A stretch of DNA of 46,668 nucleotides from Bacteroidales bacterium (lineage in GTDB: Bacteria > Bacteroidota > Bacteroidia > Bacteroidales > Muribaculaceae). The number at the start of each line of letters is the position of its first letter. Position 1 is the first letter of the stretch. The notes beneath the pieces are model-generated. The model was not told the origin of the DNA and did no database searches. It saw only the letters and a list, made by a program, of their open reading frames with translations. The translations under genes and the position numbers were made by a program. This document shows, piece after piece, positions 42,272-46,668 of the stretch. The stretch is from the NCBI GenBank assembly GCA_014800525.1, contig JAAVFV010000029.1, positions 1-46,668 of the forward strand, given 5' to 3'.

Positions 42272-42392
42272 TAAGGTTTCCGATAAGGCTACGTCAGGAT
42301 AGATGCCACCTCCGGTTGCTTTGGGGAGGCAGACTACAACATGTAGAAAATTTATAGGCAGTATCCTGCCGTAAGGATTACAGATAACCTTA
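42272..42392 (+). ncRNA. Multi-helix structured leader RNA (candidate cis-regulator or sRNA)
   Basis: Four helices nest or sit side by side within about 121 nt. P1 is TAAGGTT (42272-42278) with AACCTTA (42386-42392). P2 is ACG-t-CAGGATA (42291-42301) with TATCCTG-c-CGT (42362-42372). P3 is CCTCC (42309-42313) with GGAGG (42325-42329). P4 is CTACA (42334-42338) with TGTAG (42342-42346). P1 closes the whole domain, P2 encloses P3 and P4, and P1 starts where the promoter predicts the 5' end. I do not recognise it as a known riboswitch class. It ends 19 nt before the ATG of the next gene. Helices were found by eye. Confidence 0.5.
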
Positions 42393-42411
42393 TTATTTAT
42401 ATATTTCACCA

Positions 42412-43683
42412 ATGAATATTGAATTATTAAAAGAGATTATTATTGAGAATCAGGAGCTTTTATCGCAAATTTCCCTGATAAAGCGACGCTTTACCTTTGA
42501 AGCTCAGGCGAGATATGTATTTGTCGGCATCCGCCAAGCTGGAAAAAGCTATCTGCTTTATCAGCGGGCTGACGCTTTAATCGAGGAAGGACATCTGCAG
42601 GAAGAAATGCTCTTCATAAACTTTGATGACGAACGTCTATTAGGTTTCCGGGCTGAAGATTTGGATATGATTCTCCAAGCCTATTCATCTCTCTTTCCAT
42701 ATCGCCCCATCCTGTTCTTAGATGAGATTCAGAACATCGAGGGTTGGGAACACTTCGCCCGAAGATTAGCCAACTCAAAATATCAGGTATATATCACAGG
42801 AAGCAATGCCAAGATGCTCAGCCGAGATATCGCCACCACCTTAGGACACCGATTCCTTGAACAGCGCGTCTTCCCATTCTCTTTCAAGGAATTTCTAAAG
42901 GCTAACGGAGTGGAGATTCCGGCTCATGGTATCTTCGGACAATTAAAGGGCACAGTAGACCGCTTGCTGCTGTCATACTTTCAATGGGGCGGTTTTCCAG
43001 AACTAACCCTATTTACTGATAAACGGAAATGGCTCAATCAGCTATTCGAGAAAATAATCCTGGCAGACATTATTCAACGCAATGGAGTTCGCAATGAATA
43101 TGGGCTGCGCCTCACTCTACGCCGGCTTGCGGAAAATATCAAGACTCCGACTTCATATAATCGCCTTGCGAATATAGTGCGAGCTGCCGGAGTGTCAACT
43201 ACCGCGACATCGGTAATGGATTATCTGGCGATGTGTAAGGAGTCGTGCCTGCTTTTCGATGTAGAAAACTTTGCCTCTAAATTTGCAGAGAGAGTCAGTG
43301 TAAAAAAACATTATTTTACTGATAACGGTCTGCTTAATATCTTCCTTACAAATAGCGAGACAACTTTATTAGAGAATATCTGCGCAATAACCCTCTATAA
43401 GCGAAGTGTTGAAAATCAGGATGAAAAATTCTATTATTACAATAAGGAGTGGGAAATAGACTTTTATATTCCCGAGTTGAAGAAAGGAATTCAGGCTTCT
43501 TATTCTCTTGCAGATACATCTACATACGAGAGGGAGACGCGAGCTCTGATAGAATTTCATAAGAAATATGGGTTGAAGGAAGCGGTGATTGTAACTTATT
43601 CCGAGATGGATACAATTACAGCGGATGATCTGACCATACATGTCGTGCCACTCGCCAAGTGGCTACTCTCTTATGAGCAATAA
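42412..43683 (+). CDS. AAA-family ATPase with DUF4143-type C-terminus
   Basis: A 423-residue cytoplasmic ATPase of the AAA_14/DUF4143 type. Walker A is at about 39-46 (GIRQAGKS). Walker B is ILFLDEIQ (about 101-108), followed by the sensor ITGSNAKML. The middle part contains HRFLEQRVFPFSFKEF and YFQWGGFPEL, typical of the group. The C-terminal DUF4143 region (about 205-400) has LADIIQRNGVRN, SYNRLANIVRAAGVSTT and the nuclease-like strand WEIDFYIPEL. The function of the family is not established. It has its own promoter and a structured 120-nt leader, and no gene follows on the same strand. Confidence 0.88.
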   Translation: MNIELLKEIIIENQELLSQISLIKRRFTFEAQARYVFVGIRQAGKSYLLYQRADALIEEGHLQEEMLFINFDDERLLGFRAEDLDMILQAYSSLFPYRPILFLDEIQNIEGWEHFARRLANSKYQVYITGSNAKMLSRDIATTLGHRFLEQRVFPFSFKEFLKANGVEIPAHGIFGQLKGTVDRLLLSYFQWGGFPELTLFTDKRKWLNQLFEKIILADIIQRNGVRNEYGLRLTLRRLAENIKTPTSYNRLANIVRAAGVSTTATSVMDYLAMCKESCLLFDVENFASKFAERVSVKKHYFTDNGLLNIFLTNSETTLLENICAITLYKRSVENQDEKFYYYNKEWEIDFYIPELKKGIQASYSLADTSTYERETRALIEFHKKYGLKEAVIVTYSEMDTITADDLTIHVVPLAKWLLSYEQ

Positions 43684-43722
43684 TGGAAGATACACCGGAA
43701 AGAATGTATTAGGGAATATTAT

Positions 43723-43918
43723 CTAAAACCAATCGGGGAATGCAATTACATTACCATGCTCTGTAGTCATGCTTCTGTCTCCGGCGTAAATCACGTTCAG
43801 TCGTTCAATAGGAGTAGAGGATAGTTTTCCCCATTTATCAAGTCCCTTAAAGAATTCGAATTACCGGGAATTTTGTGGTTAGTTCTCGTATCTTGGATGT
43901 TATCTCGCGTGTAATCAT
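43723..43918 (-). pseudogene. Internally deleted relic of a DUF4143 AAA-ATPase
   Basis: On the minus strand an ATG at 43918 opens MITREITSKIRELTTKFPV, the usual N-terminus just before the Walker A of DUF4143 ATPases. After codon 19 the sequence jumps, out of frame, to a segment (43860-43723) encoding FFKGLDKWGKLSS, then IERLNVIYAGDRSMTTEHG and AFPDWF-stop, the typical C-terminus of the same family. Some 300 internal codons, including Walker A and B, are missing. It belongs to a different subfamily from the intact ATPase at 42412. The palindrome at 43945-43979 lies directly upstream. Confidence 0.6.
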
Positions 43919-43944
43919 TTGATATATAGTTATCTAACTTAAAC

Positions 43945-43979
43945 TTTGCAAATCTCAAATTCGATTTGAGATTTGCAAA
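43945..43979. promoter_or_regulatory. Perfect 16-bp-arm palindrome upstream of the DUF4143 relic
   Basis: TTTGCAAATCTCAAAT (43945-43960) and ATTTGAGATTTGCAAA (43964-43979) are perfect inverted repeats around TCG. It lies 26 bp upstream of the relic's ATG on the minus strand, where an operator would sit. It is outside any coding sequence and lacks a T-tail, so an operator is favoured over a terminator. Confidence 0.7.
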
Positions 43980-44071
43980 ATTAAGTAAAATCGATTAATT
44001 TTTAATTATGGGAGTCCGGTAAATTGGTCTAATGTTTTTTATAAAAGACAATCCCCATCTACTTTTACTCA

Positions 44072-44108
44072 TGGTTATTTTTAAGTTGTGGTGAACTCAA
44101 AATAACCA
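44072..44108. repeat. Hairpin with 10-bp stem
   Basis: TGGTTATTTT (44072-44081) and AAAATAACCA (44099-44108) pair perfectly around a 17-nt loop. It lies next to the terminator of the LRR gene. The stretch 43980-44071 holds nothing that I recognise. Confidence 0.6.
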
Positions 44109-44111
44109 CAA

Positions 44112-44149
44112 AGGGCTGACTCCTGCAATGGAATCAGCCCTAATTTTTA
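44112..44149. terminator. Terminator of the LRR gene cluster
   Basis: AGGGCTGA (44112-44119) pairs with TCAGCCCT (44134-44141), extended by TCC/GGA. It is flanked by T-rich sequence on both strands (best on plus: AATTTTTAT). It lies 70 bp past the stop of the leftward LRR gene. Confidence 0.7.
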
Positions 44150-44211
44150 TTCACTCAAAATTTTTAGCGAACAGTAATAATTAATAACCTTAACGTAACT
44201 GGATGAATGTA

Positions 44212-45600
44212 CTAGTCGGTTGTAAACTCATATACGAATTTTGCGTTGGCAGGCTTCTGAACTGATGCCGGGGGATTCTCGATATCAAAGCCGGGCCAAA
44301 CTTTTATCTCAGTAAGGTTATCGTTGTAATCAAAGTAGAGATTACGGTAGTCGTGGTTAACTTTGCTGATATCAATGCGTTTAAGAGGAGTCATGTAGAT
44401 ATTTGCATACTGCAGCTTTTCAGTTGCGCCCCATTCGAAGGTTTCAAGAGCGGGAACATTATCGATATTCAACTGATGAAGCGTTGTCAGGCGGTCAGCG
44501 AGCTTGAAAGATTTCAAACTGTTGTTGCCGGAGCACTGTATTTCAGCAATGTCGGGGCACATAGTGAGATCTATTCTGGGGATTTCATTACCGTCAACTC
44601 TTAAAACATCAAGTTTAGTACAAGATGAAAAGTCAAGGTCTTCAGTCATACCACAGTTATCTAACGCGAGGTATGTAAGATTGGTGCAGTTGGAAATATT
44701 CACTGAATTAACCTTTGTCCAGCCCAAGTTGATCTCTTCGATGGTTGAAGCGAAAGAAGCTGCGTCGAAAGATTTAAGGGCGGTGTACATGAACATAAAG
44801 TTCTTTATTTTCGTACAACCTGTCAAATCAACTTCTGACAATTCAAGATTATAGGATCCGGCAACAAATTCAAGATTTGAACAACCTGCAAAAGATACCT
44901 TTTTAAGATCGTTAGTGGTAAAGATTATTTTATTAAGCTTAGAAAGACCCGCTACATTGAGGCTTGTCAAACCATTCTGCGTACAACTCAATTCAATAAG
45001 ATTCGAGAAGCGGCCGAGGTCAAGACTTTCATATTTCAAATTGTCAACGTTGAGTTGAGCCAGACATACGGGGAGTGGAGAAAGATCAAACTGTGTCAAC
45101 TTTGTCCCCCCGATGTTAAGGCTCATAAGTTTTGTGGGCGTTCCAAGATCCAGGCTTTCAACCTCAGACCGGTTGATGTCAAGCAGCTGCAGGTTTGTGA
45201 GCTTGGACACATCAAGGGATTTAGCGAAGACCCCCTCGGCAACTAATGATGAAAGTGAGGTGAGATATTCAATACCTGTAAATTTCTGGACACGGTTATC
45301 GGTAAGAATAAGTTCACCGGTATAAGCTGCGGCCTCCACATTAGTGAGGGTCTCGCTTCCTCTGGCCACCTGCTCCTTGATCGCATTGCGCAACATGCCA
45401 TCGGGGATATATTCCTCGGTAAGAATATTAAATGTCTGTCCCGGTGTCTCGGAGTCAGTCACGAAGCGCACTTCTGACACTTTATCGGCTGGGATATATT
45501 GTTTTGTACCATCGGAGAGCGTAATCTCCATGTTATAGTTCTGGGCCAGGGCAGTGAGGCCTGCTGTCACGGTCAGAATTAATAGTACGAGATGTTTCAT
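44212..45600 (-). CDS. Secreted leucine-rich-repeat protein
   Basis: A 462-residue exported protein. A signal peptide spans 1-19 (LVLLILTVTAGLTALAQ). The N-terminal strand region YNMEITLSDGTKQYIPADKVSEVRFV is followed by about a dozen leucine-rich repeats (about 95-430) of 20-23 residues, for example LTNLQLLDINRSEVESLDL, LSKLNKIIFTTNDLKKVSF and CTNLTYLALDNCGMTEDLDF. The pattern resembles the bacterial LRR class found in secreted or surface proteins. A role in binding host or bacterial ligands is inferred. There is no obvious membrane anchor, and the C-terminus (KFVYEFTTD) lacks a clear sorting tail. It is 32 bp downstream of the small secreted gene on the same strand. Confidence 0.85.
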   Translation of the reverse strand: MKHLVLLILTVTAGLTALAQNYNMEITLSDGTKQYIPADKVSEVRFVTDSETPGQTFNILTEEYIPDGMLRNAIKEQVARGSETLTNVEAAAYTGELILTDNRVQKFTGIEYLTSLSSLVAEGVFAKSLDVSKLTNLQLLDINRSEVESLDLGTPTKLMSLNIGGTKLTQFDLSPLPVCLAQLNVDNLKYESLDLGRFSNLIELSCTQNGLTSLNVAGLSKLNKIIFTTNDLKKVSFAGCSNLEFVAGSYNLELSEVDLTGCTKIKNFMFMYTALKSFDAASFASTIEEINLGWTKVNSVNISNCTNLTYLALDNCGMTEDLDFSSCTKLDVLRVDGNEIPRIDLTMCPDIAEIQCSGNNSLKSFKLADRLTTLHQLNIDNVPALETFEWGATEKLQYANIYMTPLKRIDISKVNHDYRNLYFDYNDNLTEIKVWPGFDIENPPASVQKPANAKFVYEFTTD

Positions 45601-45632
45601 TTCCGTATATTTTAGAATATTATAAACCTAAA

Positions 45633-46115
45633 TTATTGTATGAGAATTTTAATTCCCTTGTTGTTATAAGAAATCATATAAACGCCAGAAGAGAATGTAG
45701 AAAGATCAATAATTGCGTGGCCATCTTCATCAGTTTTCCCTTCGGTCACATATTTCCCGTCTAAAGAAAAGACTCTCACTATTGTTTCCGGCTTTAGGCT
45801 GTCGATATAAACTACATTGCAGTCCACCCTATAGGCGTCATTGGGCATTACCACTTCTGATGTCCCCGATACCTCGGATGTCAATTGGTAATTCTTTAAA
45901 TCAGCAAAAGCAACCGTGATACTTTTTTCCGGGGTTGTCACCTGAACTTCGGAAGAAGTGTTTGTAATCACTGGGTCGTCTGCCAACGCGAAAGACGCTG
46001 TTGACCCATCATTCAGATTCACGACCAGGAATTTAACCTCCGCCGCAACTTGTATGGATGTCAAAAAGATGGCAATAACAACCATAATATTACGTAAAAT
46101 ATTAAACCTGTTCAT
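45633..46115 (-). CDS. Small secreted protein with type IX-like tail
   Basis: A 160-residue exported protein. The signal peptide is about 1-25 (IMVVIAIFLTSIQVAAE). The mature start, VKFLVVNLNDGSTASFALAD, has the same L-(S/N)-DG-(T/S) pattern as the start of the neighbouring LRR protein. The last 70 residues (VVYIDSLKPETIVRVFSLDGKYV to GVYMISYNNKGIKILIQ) form a type A sorting-like domain. The protein is essentially a short N-domain plus this tail and has no other recognisable function. It lies 32 bp upstream of the LRR gene and 40 bp downstream of the receiver-like gene, all leftward. Confidence 0.8.
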   Translation of the reverse strand: MNRFNILRNIMVVIAIFLTSIQVAAEVKFLVVNLNDGSTASFALADDPVITNTSSEVQVTTPEKSITVAFADLKNYQLTSEVSGTSEVVMPNDAYRVDCNVVYIDSLKPETIVRVFSLDGKYVTEGKTDEDGHAIIDLSTFSSGVYMISYNNKGIKILIQ

Positions 46116-46155
46116 AATATAAAGAGTTAATTATACAATTCGTCCTAATTGTCGG

Positions 46156-46512
46156 CTAAACGCGTCCTAATGCATCTGACAATTCCGAGACAGCTACTGG
46201 TTCGAGAATGAACTGCACCATATTGATTTCCTTCCCCGCCGCCCGTTTCTCGTTAGATTGGGAAATCAGAATAGTGGGTATTCTAACACTGTTGGATTTA
46301 AGTACCTCCACTACACTCCCATCGCTGACGATATCCTTTGTTATGATCAGGTCTATTTTATTACCATCGATTAGCTCTTTCATAGTCATTGTATCATCGG
46401 CACACCCTATCAATGTAAAGTCAGGCTTAATCCTGTCAATGGTCTGCATAAGGAACAATTGTGAAAAATAGGAGTCGTCAACTATAATGTATGTATTGTC
46501 AGCACACCACAT
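46156..46512 (-). CDS. Degenerate response-regulator receiver-like protein
   Basis: A 118-residue stand-alone domain with a receiver-like (CheY) fold. The first strand YIIVDDS carries the acidic pair Asp12-Asp13, and IDLIITKDI marks the third strand. The phospho-acceptor position, normally directly after such a strand, is Lys59, with Asp60 one residue later. ILISQS supplies the Ser/Thr position. The conserved Lys of the fifth strand is replaced by Glu104 (FILEPV), so normal phosphorylation is doubtful. No output domain follows. A GTG five codons upstream (46527) is an alternative start. It lies 40 bp upstream of the small secreted gene and could regulate it, but this is inference. Confidence 0.65.
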   Translation of the reverse strand: MWCADNTYIIVDDSYFSQLFLMQTIDRIKPDFTLIGCADDTMTMKELIDGNKIDLIITKDIVSDGSVVEVLKSNSVRIPTILISQSNEKRAAGKEINMVQFILEPVAVSELSDALGRV

Positions 46513-46527
46513 TTTATCTGATTTCAC

Positions 46528-46668
46528 CGCAAAATAGCATGTGGCGTTCAGATATCAAATGTTTTTCCGACGAATGAGGACTTTTAGTAGGGCAACGGGT
46601 ATTTTTTAGAGGGGAATCGGAGCAGTAGATCAGTGCGGGGAATACCCGAACCAGTTCAGGAACTCATC
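46528..46668. other. Right-edge region without a supported gene
   Basis: On the minus strand 46668-46630 reads an open stretch of 12 codons (DEFLNWFGYSPH, then stop). It could be the end of a leftward gene entering the window, but it is too short to identify. No promoter box or hairpin stands out. Confidence 0.25.

Noticed and set aside
46630-46668. C-terminal end of a leftward gene at the right edge
   Set aside because: Only 12 codons are visible, which is not enough to call a gene.

Overview
The window is a chromosomal piece of a member of the Bacteroidota, most likely order Bacteroidales and plausibly a Muribaculaceae/Duncaniella-like gut commensal; the family is inferred from general gene style, not from a search. 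Support comes from paired SusC/SusD outer-membrane proteins, Mfa1/Mfa2-type fimbrillins, secreted proteins with short type IX-secretion-like tails, several promoters of the Bacteroidales form TTTG-N19-21-TAnnTTTG, and starts without clear Shine-Dalgarno sites. No rRNA, tRNA or CRISPR array was seen.

Layout. 1-4.6 kb is a housekeeping block: leftward CBS-domain gene and nadK, then rightward pdxJ and an exbB-exbD-tonB-like energy-transduction operon. 4.8-17.8 kb is an accessory block: a secreted protein, a chimeric pseudogene (5' end of a K+ channel gene joined in frame to the 3' end of the tonB-like gene), an AAA-ATPase/PD-(D/E)XK gene, a 2052-residue GLUG-repeat adhesin, an intact two-TM K+ channel, and a second AAA-ATPase/PD-(D/E)XK gene. 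18.1-21.1 kb holds a leftward acetyl-CoA hydrolase/succinate CoA-transferase and a rightward miaB, driven by back-to-back promoters.

21.6-32.8 kb is a five-gene fimbrial locus: Mfa1-like major pilin, FimB/Mfa2-like anchor, and three larger lipoproteins. The last two appear to carry carbohydrate-binding-like modules at their C-termini. 33.1-41.9 kb is a compact polysaccharide utilisation locus: SusC, SusD, a SusE-position lipoprotein, and a LamG+GH32 enzyme, which suggests a fructan (levan/inulin) target. Its GH32 nucleophile motif is non-canonical. 42.1-46.6 kb holds an AAA/DUF4143 ATPase behind an unusual leader (three 33-bp repeats, a strong promoter and a folded RNA), the internally deleted relic of another DUF4143 ATPase beside a long palindrome, and a leftward cluster of a degenerate receiver domain, a small secreted protein and a secreted leucine-rich-repeat protein.

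The pili could bring cells to glycans that the SusCD system imports, powered by an ExbBD-TonB complex such as the one at 2.6-4.6 kb. The strongest unexplained signals are the in-frame channel-TonB chimera, the multi-helix leader RNA at 42.27-42.39 kb, two related 192-193 bp inverted-repeat elements, and the GH32 active-site change.
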